Assembly (NCBI RefSeq): GCF_014203705.1
Contig: NZ_JACHJR010000001.1
Span: 7,006,001 to 7,070,000, forward strand
From: Kitasatospora gansuensis
Lineage (GTDB): Bacteria > Actinomycetota > Actinomycetes > Streptomycetales > Streptomycetaceae
DNA: 64,000 nt
Direction: 5' to 3'
Part shown: positions 40,969 through 49,636 of the stretch, one piece after another
Layout of the letters: every line of letters starts with the position of its first letter
Numbering within the stretch: the stretch's first letter is position 1
Notes under the pieces: model-generated
Database searches by the model: none
Seen by the model: the letters and a program-made list of their open reading frames with translations, nothing else
What the model was told of the DNA's origin: nothing
Program-made: the position numbers and the translations under genes

Positions 40969-41871
40969 ATGGCCGACCGCATCCGCCCAACCCGGCACCG
41001 CGTGCTGACGGCGGTGACGCTGTGCGGTGTGCTCGCGGCGGTCGCGAGCGGATGCTCCGCGTCCGACGGCGAGGACGCCGCCGCGTCGGCCCGGTCCTCC
41101 GTCGCTCCGCCGACCGCTGCCGGACCGACTGCGGGCAGCGGGGACGGGGGCAAGGTGGTTCTGCCCGAGCAGAACATCTCCTTCGACTACCAGATCGGTG
41201 GTGCCTACCCGCCGCCGCCCGGTGTACGCGCGGTCTCCCGCGACCGTGCCGCGAAGCCCGCGCCCGGGCTGTACAACATCTGCTACGTCAACGCCTTCCA
41301 GGCCCAGGCGGACGCCACCGACTGGTGGCAGACCCACCACCCCGACTTGCTGCTCCGCGGCTCCGGTGGCGCACTGGTCGAGGACAAGGACTGGCACGAG
41401 GCCCTGCTCGACATCTCTACGGCTGCCAAGCGCGAACAGCTCGCCGGGATCGTGGGCGAGTGGATCGACGGCTGCGCCGCGGCCGGATTCCAGGCAGTCG
41501 AGGCCGACAACCTCGACTCCCACGAGCGGTCCGACGGGCTCCTGACCGCCGACCACGACCTGGCCTTCGGGAAACTGCTCGTCGACCGTGCTCATGCGGG
41601 CGGTCTGGCGATCGGTCAGAAGAACGCCGCGGGCCTGGCACGCAAGGGGCGCAGCCTGGGGTTCGACTTCGCGGTCGCCGAGGAGTGCGGCCAGTACGAC
41701 GAATGCGACGCCTACGCCTACGCGTTCGACGACCGAGTCTTCGTCATCGAGTGCAAGGCCGACTGGCTCGCCGCCGCCTGCAAGTTGTGGGGCAAGCGGC
41801 TGTCGGTGGTCCTGCGCGACCGGAACGTCGTCCCGGCCGGGGACGGGGCCTACCGTCGCTGCGCCTGCTGA
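40969..41871 (+). CDS. GH114-like lipoprotein (endo-alpha-1,4-polygalactosaminidase family)
   Basis: A 300-residue protein with a lipoprotein signal: hydrophobic core TAVTLCGVLAAVA and lipobox ASGC, so Cys29 would carry the lipid. After a Ser/Ala/Pro-rich linker, the TIM-barrel-like domain shows FDYQIGGAYPPPPGV, YNICYVNAFQAQ, CAAAGFQAVEADNLDSHERS, and LAIGQKNAAGLA, as in GH114. The aspartates in VEADN are probable catalytic residues. It likely trims an exopolysaccharide at the cell surface. AGAAGAGGA precedes the ATG. It converges on the split-STAND operon. Confidence 0.82.
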   Translation: MADRIRPTRHRVLTAVTLCGVLAAVASGCSASDGEDAAASARSSVAPPTAAGPTAGSGDGGKVVLPEQNISFDYQIGGAYPPPPGVRAVSRDRAAKPAPGLYNICYVNAFQAQADATDWWQTHHPDLLLRGSGGALVEDKDWHEALLDISTAAKREQLAGIVGEWIDGCAAAGFQAVEADNLDSHERSDGLLTADHDLAFGKLLVDRAHAGGLAIGQKNAAGLARKGRSLGFDFAVAEECGQYDECDAYAYAFDDRVFVIECKADWLAAACKLWGKRLSVVLRDRNVVPAGDGAYRRCAC

Positions 41872-41919
41872 GCCGGTCCAACGGGCGGACATTCGCGGCA
41901 TCCGCTCCCGGTCACGGCA

Positions 41920-43878
41920 CTAGCTCAGCAGCGCCGCCGGCCGGGCGGAAGTTCGGCGCGAGAGCAGCACCATGACGCAAGTGACCAGGCCGATGAGGAA
42001 GGCCGTGCCGGAGGTGGCCAGGCTCACCGGGACCGAGTCGATGTTCGGGGCGGTCGTCGCCATCACGGCCGCTGCGGTGTGAGTGGTGCGCAGTGCGCGC
42101 AGTCGTTTGCCGGCGTGGACGTGGAGCGGTACACCCTCGTTGGGGGTCGCCCCTTCTCGGCTGCCGTTCAGCATGCCGATGACGGCGGCCATGATGGTGC
42201 CGAGGATGGGGACGAGATTGCGGTCGGCGACCAGCAGCAGGAGGGCGATGACCGAGATCAGCATGCTCAGGCCGGCGGTCCTGACGACATTGGTGAATTC
42301 GCTGTCGGCCAGCCGGTAGGCGAGATCCACTCTGATCCGAGCCGTCCCCTCGCCGGGGGAGATGTCGAACTGTTGCGGGGCGGTGGCCGGTTGCTCGGTG
42401 CGGACCGGGACCAGTCGGGCGCCGTCAGCCTGGGGCTCCCCAGCGAGGACCATGCCGGGCGGGGGCACGATCTGGAGCCGGTTGCGCAGCTCCAGCGGCA
42501 GCGTCAGCTCGAGTGAGACCACCACCCCACCGAGGCCGGTCCGGCGTGCCGTGCACTCGTCCTCGTAGCCGTAGCTCAGCTCCGAGGACAGCCCCGGATG
42601 GACGTCCACCATGGCCACCACCGGCGTGTAGCGCATCAGTTCGCCGATGCGCTCTCGGAGGAAGCCCTCGACCTCCTCCGTCTGCCGGGCGCGGTCCAGC
42701 AGCGTGGTGAGGTCGTCCGCGTTGCTCTGCGCGTCGAGATGGCCGAGCCGGCGCGACAGCTCGGCCCGGGAGGAGTCGTCGCCCGCCCGTTCATGGGTGT
42801 CCAGCAGTCGGCGGACTCCCTTGGCGACGACCTGGACGGTGTCCTCCGTACCGAGCACGCTCACCGGACGGGCGCCGCGTTCGCTCGGGTTCAGATGGTC
42901 GAGATCCTCCCAACGACCCGCTGGCAGGACGTCCGCGAGCACCATCCGGCGCCCGGCCCGGTCCCCGGCGTCGAGCTTGGTGGTGACCTGGTGCCGGCAG
43001 GTACCGCTGGAGGTCAGCTCCACCCGGTGGGTCCGGTTGGTGATGGTCCTGGCGGGCCGGGTGAGGTCCTCCAACAGTTGGAGTTCACTGCCCAGGACCG
43101 GGACGCCCCGGGGGTCGATGGCCGTGGTGAGGTCCGGCGCCACCAGCGCGGTCAACGCCGTTGCCGACTCCGGGCGTTCGGTGAAGTACGTGACCAGATC
43201 ACGCCCGAGCAGGACGAGCCGGGTCGCCGCCAGATTGGCCGGTGCGTCGTAGCGGGCGAGCAGATCGTCCAGGCGGAGGAGCGTGCCGTGCTCGACCTGG
43301 GCGGGTGCGTTCAGGATCTCCGCCACGGCCGCGATGATCTCGGGCAGCGGCCGATCGGCCGGGGCGAGGGCGGGCAGCGTCGCGGCGGCGGCCCGGCTCG
43401 CCGCCTCGGGGTAGCCCGCGAGCAGCGCGACATGGGCGAACGAGGCCAGTCGCCTTAGTGCGAACTCCGGCTGATAGCTCGCGAGATGGTTGATTTCCAG
43501 GATGTACCGGCCGAGCCGCCCGGTGTGCAACGGCTCCAGTTCTTGGTGGTGATAGGTCGCGGCGATCCGGTGGGCCTGGCGGAGGACCGTCGGCCGCTCT
43601 GCGGCCAGCCGCGCGGTGAGCGCGGTCCGTAGGACGGGCCGGAGGCTGTACCGGGGTGCTTCCTCGGGATCGACGGCCGGGGCCCGGTCCTCGACGACGA
43701 ACGGGGAGGCCGTCACCTGCTCCGGTGTCACCTCGACCCCCAAGGCGTCGGCGGTGTGGGCCACCAACTCGGCGTCGAACCACCGGTGGACGGCCAGCGC
43801 CTCCCAGAACCCGGCCTCCTCCCGGGGCAGTCGGTCCACCGCGGCCAGCGCCTGCGCGGCGAGGGATTCCTGTGTCAC
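41920..43878 (-). CDS. Helical protein with C-terminal membrane anchor (partner of the ATPase)
   Basis: A 652-residue protein starting at GTG, overlapping the ATPase stop as GTGA. Residues 1-260 look like the winged-helix and helical-repeat part of a STAND protein (FWEALAVHRWFDAELVAHTA, LGRYILEINHLASYQPEFAL). The middle, about residues 290-525, has beta-rich segments (TNRTHRVELTSSGTCRHQVT, LGGVVVSLELTLPLELRNRL). Hydrophobic segments lie near residues 533-551, 556-575 and 617-637. I recognise no named family. With the upstream ATPase and single-pass protein it forms one operon. Confidence 0.7.
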   Translation of the reverse strand: MTQESLAAQALAAVDRLPREEAGFWEALAVHRWFDAELVAHTADALGVEVTPEQVTASPFVVEDRAPAVDPEEAPRYSLRPVLRTALTARLAAERPTVLRQAHRIAATYHHQELEPLHTGRLGRYILEINHLASYQPEFALRRLASFAHVALLAGYPEAASRAAAATLPALAPADRPLPEIIAAVAEILNAPAQVEHGTLLRLDDLLARYDAPANLAATRLVLLGRDLVTYFTERPESATALTALVAPDLTTAIDPRGVPVLGSELQLLEDLTRPARTITNRTHRVELTSSGTCRHQVTTKLDAGDRAGRRMVLADVLPAGRWEDLDHLNPSERGARPVSVLGTEDTVQVVAKGVRRLLDTHERAGDDSSRAELSRRLGHLDAQSNADDLTTLLDRARQTEEVEGFLRERIGELMRYTPVVAMVDVHPGLSSELSYGYEDECTARRTGLGGVVVSLELTLPLELRNRLQIVPPPGMVLAGEPQADGARLVPVRTEQPATAPQQFDISPGEGTARIRVDLAYRLADSEFTNVVRTAGLSMLISVIALLLLVADRNLVPILGTIMAAVIGMLNGSREGATPNEGVPLHVHAGKRLRALRTTHTAAAVMATTAPNIDSVPVSLATSGTAFLIGLVTCVMVLLSRRTSARPAALLS

Positions 43879-44702
43879 GGCCGCTGCGCCCCTCTCCGGT
43901 CGACGCCCTGCTGTCGCGGCAGCCCGGCCCGGCCGAATGCGAGGTGGCCTGTGAAGAACTCGTCCAACAACATCGGGATGCCGCCGTACTCCTGATGGAT
44001 CGCCAGAGACTTCGCGTGAAGCTCGGTGACGCCGAGCGCCTCGATCCACTCCTGCACGGCCTCGACGTCGAACGGCGGCAGCACCATGGTGTGCACCGAG
44101 GTGGAGTCCGGGTGGGTCAGCCGGGGCACCTCCCGGCCGGCCAGGAAGACGCCGGCGTCCTTGCGGGAGAGCAGATTCGGCAGCAGGGAGTCCCCGAGCC
44201 ACTTCCGCATCGGCTGCCCGCAGCGCTCGAAGCCGTCCAGGCAGAAAACCGGCCGCCGGTCGTCCGCCAGCAGGTTGTCCAGCAAGGCGTCGCTCAGTGC
44301 CGCCGTCCGCAGGATGCGGTCCTCGGTCTGGCCGATGATCTGGAACGCCGAGGCGCGGGCCCGCACGTTAGTGAACTCCACGTTCAGTGACCCGGCCTGC
44401 TCGGCGAACCGGTCCCGGGCCGTCCGGTAGCTCGGCGTCTCGACCCGCTGGCCGCGCGCCTGGATGGCCAGGGTCTCGAGCACGTCGTACTCCCGGACGG
44501 TGCGCTCCAGATCGACGAAGTAGGCGCCGTTCTCCCGGTGCCGGTCGTGGATCTCGAACAGCAGCGAGGACTTGCCGATGCCCTCCGGGCCCTCGAAGAA
44601 GAGCGCGCGCTGTCCGGTCTCCTCGCCCGAGGCGAGGCGGGCCGCGCGCGACAACTGCTCGGCGCGGTCGATGTGCTGACGCTGCGACGCCGAATCGGCC
44701 AC
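43875..44702 (-). CDS. STAND/AAA-type P-loop ATPase, stand-alone NTPase domain
   Basis: A 275-residue ATPase. Walker A is EGPEGIGKSSLL near residue 35, Walker B is RPVFCLDGFERC, and GVFLAGREVPRL resembles the sensor strand with arginine. The last third (PFDVEAVQEWIEALGV, HQEYGGIPMLLDEF) fits the lid of STAND NTPases. It ends where a winged helix normally begins, and that part appears to be the next protein. GTG 44702 is chosen for AGGAGG and GGGAG upstream. No effector domain is attached. Confidence 0.72.
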   Translation of the reverse strand: MADSASQRQHIDRAEQLSRAARLASGEETGQRALFFEGPEGIGKSSLLFEIHDRHRENGAYFVDLERTVREYDVLETLAIQARGQRVETPSYRTARDRFAEQAGSLNVEFTNVRARASAFQIIGQTEDRILRTAALSDALLDNLLADDRRPVFCLDGFERCGQPMRKWLGDSLLPNLLSRKDAGVFLAGREVPRLTHPDSTSVHTMVLPPFDVEAVQEWIEALGVTELHAKSLAIHQEYGGIPMLLDEFFTGHLAFGRAGLPRQQGVDRRGAQRP

Positions 44703-44739
44703 CGTGCTCCCGGTCCTCCTGTGTGGTCCGCCGAGGGGG

Positions 44740-45060
44740 TCAGTTGCTCTGCGGGTCGGTGGGCGCAGCGCTGTCCGTGATCTCCACCGCACTGTCCTCG
44801 AAGCTGCTCCGGCGGAACTTCGTGGTGGCCCCCTTCACCACCTTGATGGACGACCGACGCGTCTTGAGCCGATCGCTCTCGAACGTCCGATGCGGCTCGG
44901 GTGCCACAGGTTCGTGGCCCTCCACAGCGGCCCGGACACCCACGGCCCTGAGCTCGGCCTTTTTCAACGAGCCGCGCCGCAACCCGTACACGATCAGCCC
45001 CAGGGCGATCACCACGACGCCGCCGATGACCAGGAGCTGGGTGACAGTCAGATCGACCAT
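44740..45060 (-). CDS. Single-pass membrane protein heading the split-STAND operon
   Basis: A 106-residue protein: one N-terminal transmembrane segment (TVTQLLVIGGVVVIALGLIV) followed by a basic then acidic cytoplasmic tail with serine/arginine clusters (KTRRSSIKVVKG, KFRRSSFED). ATG 45060 opens directly at the membrane segment; an in-frame start 54 codons earlier crosses a terminator-like region and is less likely. It is 37 bases upstream of the ATPase gene. No family recognised. Confidence 0.6.
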   Translation of the reverse strand: MVDLTVTQLLVIGGVVVIALGLIVYGLRRGSLKKAELRAVGVRAAVEGHEPVAPEPHRTFESDRLKTRRSSIKVVKGATTKFRRSSFEDSAVEITDSAAPTDPQSN

Positions 45061-45173
45061 GCCGCCACACGCCTTTCTGCCGTACCGCTTACCGAGTTCG
45101 GCAGAACCCTCCCATAACGTCCCCCCACCGGGCAGGTTTCCGGCCAAGCTGTTTCTACTCCGTGACACGACGA

Positions 45174-45205
45174 TGCCCTGCCCGAACAGACGCTCGGGCA
45201 GGGCA
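45174..45205 (-). terminator. Terminator hairpin downstream of glpD
   Basis: Perfect 12-base arms TGCCCTGCCCGA and TCGGGCAGGGCA with an 8-base loop, 47 bases after the glpD stop on the minus strand. No U-tract. It separates the glycerol operon from the split-STAND operon. Confidence 0.7.
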
Positions 45206-45252
45206 CTATGACTGATCGTCAACTGTTCTTGTCGCGCTTCGCGAGGCTGTGC

Positions 45253-46848
45253 TTACTTGGTTCCACGCTTCGCGAGGAAGGCCTCGACCTGCTGCCGGAT
45301 CTCCGGCGTGTCCAGCCCACGGACCGTCATGGTGGTGCGGCGGCGCAGCACGTCGTCGGCGGTGTACGCCCACTCGTTGTCGGCGGCGTACGCGACCTGG
45401 GCCCAGACGTCCGGTCCGTCGGCGTGGATCGGCTCGCCGAGCTCCGGGTGCTGCGCGATCAGGTGGGCGATCTCGAAGGAGAGCGTGCCGTAGTGCGAGG
45501 CCAGGTGCTTGGCGACCAGCGGCTCCATCCGGGAGCCGGGCTCGCGGTCCACCAGCAGGCGGTGCGCGACGGCGTTCGGCGCGCCGACACCCGGCAGCGG
45601 GACGGTGGCCGGGATCGGCGACATGTCCTCGCGCAGGCCGGTGCCGGGCACGTGGGCGAGCTTCTCCAGCACGGTGCGGCCGATGTGACGGTACGTCGTC
45701 CACTTGCCGCCGGCGACCGAGAGCATGCCGCCCCGGCCCTCGGTGACCACGGTCTCGCGCTTGGCGGCGGAGGTCTCGCCGGGGCCGCCGGGCAGCACCC
45801 GCAGGCCGGCGAAGGCGTACGTGATCAGGTCGCGGTCGAGGTGCTCGTCGCGGATCGCGTGGCCGGCCTCGTCCATGATCTGGTCGATGTCGGCCTCGGT
45901 GGCGCGGACGTCCTGCGGGTCGCCGGTGTACTCCTCGTCCGTGGTGCCGAGCAGGACGTGGTCCTCCCACGGGATGGCGAAGGAGACGCGGTACTTGTCG
46001 ATCGGGATGGTGAGCGCCGCGCGCCACGGGGTGCGGCGCTTGACCACCACGTGCGCGCCCTTGGAGAGCCGGATGGACGGGGCCGCGCCCGCGTCCTCCA
46101 TCTTGCGCAGGTGGTCGACCCAGGGGCCGGTGGCGTTCAGCACCAGGCGGGCGCTGATGCCGAACTCGGTGCCGTCCAGACGGTCCTTCAGCTCGGCGCC
46201 CGTCACCCGGGTGCCGGTGAACCGAAGGCCCGTCACCTCGGCGTGGTTGAGCACCACGGCGCCCGCCTCGACGGCCGCGCGGACGGTCATCACGGCGACC
46301 CGGGAGTCGTTCATCTGGTGGTCGCCGTAGACCGCGACCGAGCGCAGGCCCTCGGTGCGCAGCGCGGGCACCTGCTGGGCGGCGTGCGCGGCGGTGGAGA
46401 CCCGGCCCATGCCGTCCCGGAAGGCGGACAGCGCGGAGTAGAGGAAGACACCGGCGCCGAGCTTGGCCGCGCCGTGCGGGCCGCCCTTGTAGACCGGCAC
46501 GAAGAAGGTCAGCGGGTTGACCAGGTGCGGGGCCACGTCACTGGAGAGCACCCGGCGCTCCTTGTGGTTCTCCGCGACCAGCTTGACCGCGCCGGTCTGC
46601 AGGTAGCGCAGCCCGCCGTGGACCAGCTTGGAGGAGGCGCTGGAGGTGGCACCGGCGAAGTCGCCCGCGTCCACCATGGCGACCTTGAGGCCCGACTGGG
46701 CGGCGGTCCAGGCGGTGGCGGTACCGAGGATGCCGCCGCCGATCACCAACAGGTCGTAGGTGGCCTTGCCGAGCAGCTCGCGGGTCTCGGCACGGGAGGC
46801 GGTGTGGCCGTTGGTGTAGCCGGCGCCCAGAGTCGGGATGGTAGCCAT
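45253..46848 (-). CDS. glpD: Glycerol-3-phosphate dehydrogenase
   Basis: A 531-residue FAD enzyme that oxidises glycerol 3-phosphate to dihydroxyacetone phosphate at the membrane. The FAD-binding motif YDLLVIGGGILGTATAW, SSKLVHGGLRYLQTG, and GGKWTTYRHIGRTVLEKL are diagnostic. ATG 46848 matches the start of streptomycete homologues (ATIPTLGAG) although no ribosome site is directly upstream. It is last in glpF-glpK-glpD, separated from glpK by a 150-base stretch with three hairpins, so its expression may be partly uncoupled. Confidence 0.95.
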   Translation of the reverse strand: MATIPTLGAGYTNGHTASRAETRELLGKATYDLLVIGGGILGTATAWTAAQSGLKVAMVDAGDFAGATSSASSKLVHGGLRYLQTGAVKLVAENHKERRVLSSDVAPHLVNPLTFFVPVYKGGPHGAAKLGAGVFLYSALSAFRDGMGRVSTAAHAAQQVPALRTEGLRSVAVYGDHQMNDSRVAVMTVRAAVEAGAVVLNHAEVTGLRFTGTRVTGAELKDRLDGTEFGISARLVLNATGPWVDHLRKMEDAGAAPSIRLSKGAHVVVKRRTPWRAALTIPIDKYRVSFAIPWEDHVLLGTTDEEYTGDPQDVRATEADIDQIMDEAGHAIRDEHLDRDLITYAFAGLRVLPGGPGETSAAKRETVVTEGRGGMLSVAGGKWTTYRHIGRTVLEKLAHVPGTGLREDMSPIPATVPLPGVGAPNAVAHRLLVDREPGSRMEPLVAKHLASHYGTLSFEIAHLIAQHPELGEPIHADGPDVWAQVAYAADNEWAYTADDVLRRRTTMTVRGLDTPEIRQQVEAFLAKRGTK

Positions 46849-46908
46849 GGTGTGTGTTGCGGCGCTCGGTGCGGGCGGCGCCGCTTCTCCTCTCGATGGT
46901 GCGGGTGC

Positions 46909-46991
46909 GGTCTCCGCGGAGACCGGGTCGGCCTCCTGAGAGGCCGTCAAACGGCGTTGGCCGGTCGGGGCCGCTGCTGGCCCCGACCGGC
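46909..46991 (-). promoter_or_regulatory. Stack of three hairpins between glpK and glpD
   Basis: On the minus strand, first comes a 13-base stem with 6-base loop (46960-46991), 8 bases after the glpK stop; then CGGCCTC/GAGGCCG with 4-base loop (46929-46946); then the perfect palindrome GGTCTCCGCGGAGACC (46909-46924). The first resembles a terminator. Together they could partly terminate, stabilise the glpFK mRNA or process the transcript. Confidence 0.6.
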
Positions 46992-46998
46992 GTGACGG

Positions 46999-48519
46999 TC
47001 AGCTCTCCTCGTCCTCCTCCACCCAACCCATGGTGCGCTCGACAGCCTTCAGCCACTTCTTGTACTCGCGCTCCCGGGTGGCCTCGTCCATTCGGGGAGT
47101 CCACTCGGCGGCGCGGTGCCAGTTGGCCCGCAGGGTGTCCAGGTCGGGCCAGAAGCCCACCGCGAGACCGGCCGCGTAGGCGGCGCCGAGCGCGGTGGTC
47201 TCGGCCACGTACGGGCGCTCGACCGGGGCGTTCAGCACGTCCGCGATGTTCTGCATGAGCAGGTTGTTGGAGGTCATGCCGCCGTCGACCTTGAGGGCGG
47301 TCAGCTCGACGCCGGAGTCCTTCTGCATGGCGTCGACGACCTCGCGGGTCTGCCAGGCGGTGGCCTCCAGCACGGCGCGGGCCAGGTGGCCCTTGGTGAC
47401 GTACCGGGTCAGACCGGCGATCACACCGCGGGCGTCGGAGCGCCAGTACGGGGCGAACAGGCCGGAGAAGGCCGGCACGAAGTAGGCGCCGCCGTTGTCC
47501 TCGACGGTGGAGGCCAGGGTCTCGATCTCGGCGGCGGTGGAGATGATGCCGAGCTGGTCGCGCAGCCACTGCACGAGCGAGCCGGTGACCGCGATCGAGC
47601 CCTCCAGGGCGTAGACCGGCTTCTGGTCGCCGATCCGGTAGCCGACCGTGGTCAGCAGGCCGTGGTAGGAGTTGACGATCTGCTCGCCGGTGTTCAGCAG
47701 CAGGAAGGTGCCGGTGCCGTAGGTCGACTTGGCCTCGCCGGGCGAGAAGCAGGTCTGGCCGAACAGCGCGGCCTGCTGGTCACCGAGCGCGGCGGCGACC
47801 GGCACGCCGTCCAGGACGCCGACCGCGTGGCCGTAGACCTCGGCGGAGGAGCGGATCTCCGGCAGCACGGTGAGCGGCACGCCCATCGACTCGGCGATCT
47901 TCTCGTCCCAGGCCAGGGTGGAGAGGTTCATCAGCATGGTGCGGCTGGCGTTGGTCACGTCGGTGACGTGCTTGCCGCCGTTCACACCGCCGGTGAGGTT
48001 CCAGATCACCCAGGTGTCCATGGTGCCGAACAGGATGTCGCCGGCCTCGGCGCGCTCGCGCAGGCCCTCGACGTTGTCCAGCAGCCAGCGGATCTTCGGG
48101 CCGGCGAAGTAGCTGGCCAGCGGCAGGCCGGTCTCGCGGCGGAAGCGGTCCTGGCCGACGTTGCGGCCCAGCTCGCGGCAGAGCGCCTCGGTCCGGGTGT
48201 CCTGCCAGACCAGCGCGTTGTGCACGGGCTTGCCGGTGTTCTTGTCCCACAGGACGGTGGTCTCGCGCTGGTTGGTGATACCGATCGCGCGGATGTCGTC
48301 CTTGGTCAGACCGGCCTTCTCCAGCGCGCCCGCGACCACGGACTGCACCCGGGTCCAGATCTCGGCGGCGTCGTGCTCGACGTAGCCGGGCTGCGGGAAG
48401 ATCTGGCTGTGCTCCTGCTGGTCGACGGCGACGATCCGGCCGTCGGCGCCGAAGATGATGCAGCGGCTCGACGTGGTGCCCTGGTCGATCGCGGCGATGT
48501 AGTTGCCAGTCGTGGTCAT
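46999..48519 (-). CDS. glpK: Glycerol kinase
   Basis: A 506-residue FGGY-family kinase making glycerol 3-phosphate. Clear family marks are IAAIDQGTTSSRCIIF, TNQRETTVLWDKNTGKPVHN, WQDTRTEALCRELG, YGTGTFLLLNTG and LKVDGGMTSNNLLMQ. Length is normal. It follows glpF on the minus strand with a 94-base gap and precedes glpD, the order of the streptomycete gylCAB operon. Confidence 0.96.
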   Translation of the reverse strand: MTTTGNYIAAIDQGTTSSRCIIFGADGRIVAVDQQEHSQIFPQPGYVEHDAAEIWTRVQSVVAGALEKAGLTKDDIRAIGITNQRETTVLWDKNTGKPVHNALVWQDTRTEALCRELGRNVGQDRFRRETGLPLASYFAGPKIRWLLDNVEGLRERAEAGDILFGTMDTWVIWNLTGGVNGGKHVTDVTNASRTMLMNLSTLAWDEKIAESMGVPLTVLPEIRSSAEVYGHAVGVLDGVPVAAALGDQQAALFGQTCFSPGEAKSTYGTGTFLLLNTGEQIVNSYHGLLTTVGYRIGDQKPVYALEGSIAVTGSLVQWLRDQLGIISTAAEIETLASTVEDNGGAYFVPAFSGLFAPYWRSDARGVIAGLTRYVTKGHLARAVLEATAWQTREVVDAMQKDSGVELTALKVDGGMTSNNLLMQNIADVLNAPVERPYVAETTALGAAYAAGLAVGFWPDLDTLRANWHRAAEWTPRMDEATREREYKKWLKAVERTMGWVEEDEES

Positions 48520-48613
48520 GAGGTCCTCGGCTCGAATGAGGGGTTCAGGAAGAGGGGCGGGCCTGACGAGAGGTCAGTCCCCGTGCACAGGCCTGGGGCA
48601 AACCAACGGGGCG

Positions 48614-49333
48614 TCAGAACGCCAGGTGGTAGAAGCCGCCGGCCAGCAGACCGCCGACGACCGGGCCGGCCACCGGGATCCAGGCGTACGACCAGTCGGA
48701 GCCGCCCTTGTTCGGGATCGGCAGCAGCGCGTGCATGATGCGCGGGCCGAGGTCACGGGCCGGGTTGATCGCGTAGCCGGTCGGGCCGCCGAGCGAGAGG
48801 CCGATGCCGACCACGGTGAAGGCGACGATCAGGATGCCGGTGCCGGAGAGGCCGAGGCCCGCCGTGAGGCCCTGGGTGAGGATGGCCAGGCAGAGCACGA
48901 AGGTGCCGATGATCTCGGTGAGCAGGTTCTGTACCGGGTTCCGCACCTCGGGGCCGGTGGAGAAGATGCCGAGGGTGGGCTCCTCGTTCGCCTGGAACTG
49001 GCCGAGGTAGGTGACCCAGACCAGGGCGGCGCCGATCAGCGCGCCGAGCAGCTGGGAGCCGATGTAGAGCGGCACCTTGCCCCACTCGCCGGTGTTGGCG
49101 GCGATCGCGAGGGTGACGGCCGGGTTGAGGTGGGCACCCGACTTCGGCGCGGACATGTACGCGGCGATCATCACCGCGAAGCCCCAGCCGAAGGTGATGG
49201 CGAGCCAGCCGGCGTTGAGGGCCTTGGACTTCTTCAGCGTGACGGCGGCACACACGCCGCCGCCGAGGAGTATCAGAGCGGCGGTGCCGAGGGTTTCGCC
49301 GACAAAGATGTCGCCGTTGGAGAACGCGGACAC
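48614..49333 (-). CDS. glpF: Glycerol facilitator (MIP/aquaglyceroporin)
   Basis: A 239-residue channel with six membrane segments. The two half-helices carry the NPA motifs as SGAHLNPAVTLA and GYAINPARDLGPR; the Asp after the second NPA is typical of glycerol facilitators rather than water channels. GTG 49333 has AAGGAG 6 bases upstream. First gene of the glycerol operon; a GylR-type operator lies about 100 bases upstream. Confidence 0.93.
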   Translation of the reverse strand: MSAFSNGDIFVGETLGTAALILLGGGVCAAVTLKKSKALNAGWLAITFGWGFAVMIAAYMSAPKSGAHLNPAVTLAIAANTGEWGKVPLYIGSQLLGALIGAALVWVTYLGQFQANEEPTLGIFSTGPEVRNPVQNLLTEIIGTFVLCLAILTQGLTAGLGLSGTGILIVAFTVVGIGLSLGGPTGYAINPARDLGPRIMHALLPIPNKGGSDWSYAWIPVAGPVVGGLLAGGFYHLAF

Positions 49334-49432
49334 TAAGGACTCCTTCGTCCGTGACCGGAGCAGGTGGGGGAGAGTGGCGCTTCCCGTCCCGGGGTCGCGC
49401 CGCGACGGTGGCGTTCCGTTTGCTCCGGACAC

Positions 49433-49451
49433 CGTTCGACAATGTCGACCG
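49433..49451. promoter_or_regulatory. GylR-type operator upstream of glpF
   Basis: CGTTCGACA-A-TGTCGACCG pairs in 8 of 9 positions of each arm and matches the operator at gylR except for one base. It lies in the leader region of the glp operon, fitting repression by GylR. Confidence 0.65.
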
Positions 49452-49586
49452 TCATGCGGAAGCTTCCCCCCGTCGTTGCCCTCACGTCAAGACGGGGTGA
49501 CACACCTGTGATCCATCACTCAACGTGATCACACCATGGCGCCGAAACTAGCAGTCGGATGGCATAAAAACTGGACAAAACACCAA

Positions 49587-49616
49587 AGCGCGGGCAGGCC
49601 GAAGCCCACCCGCGCT
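49587..49616 (-). terminator. Terminator of gylR
   Basis: On the minus strand, a stem with outer arms AGCGCGGG/CCCGCGCT and inner G-U-rich pairing is followed by a T-rich tail (TTTGGTGTTTTG). It starts about 20 bases after the gylR stop. Confidence 0.7.
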
Positions 49617-49636
49617 CGCGGGAATCTCACCAAGCG

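Noticed and set aside
39271..41901. An 876-codon minus-strand open frame across gntK, gntP and the GH114-like gene
   Set aside because: Low-complexity Gln/Gly/Asp composition, no ribosome site, and three well-supported genes on the other strand.
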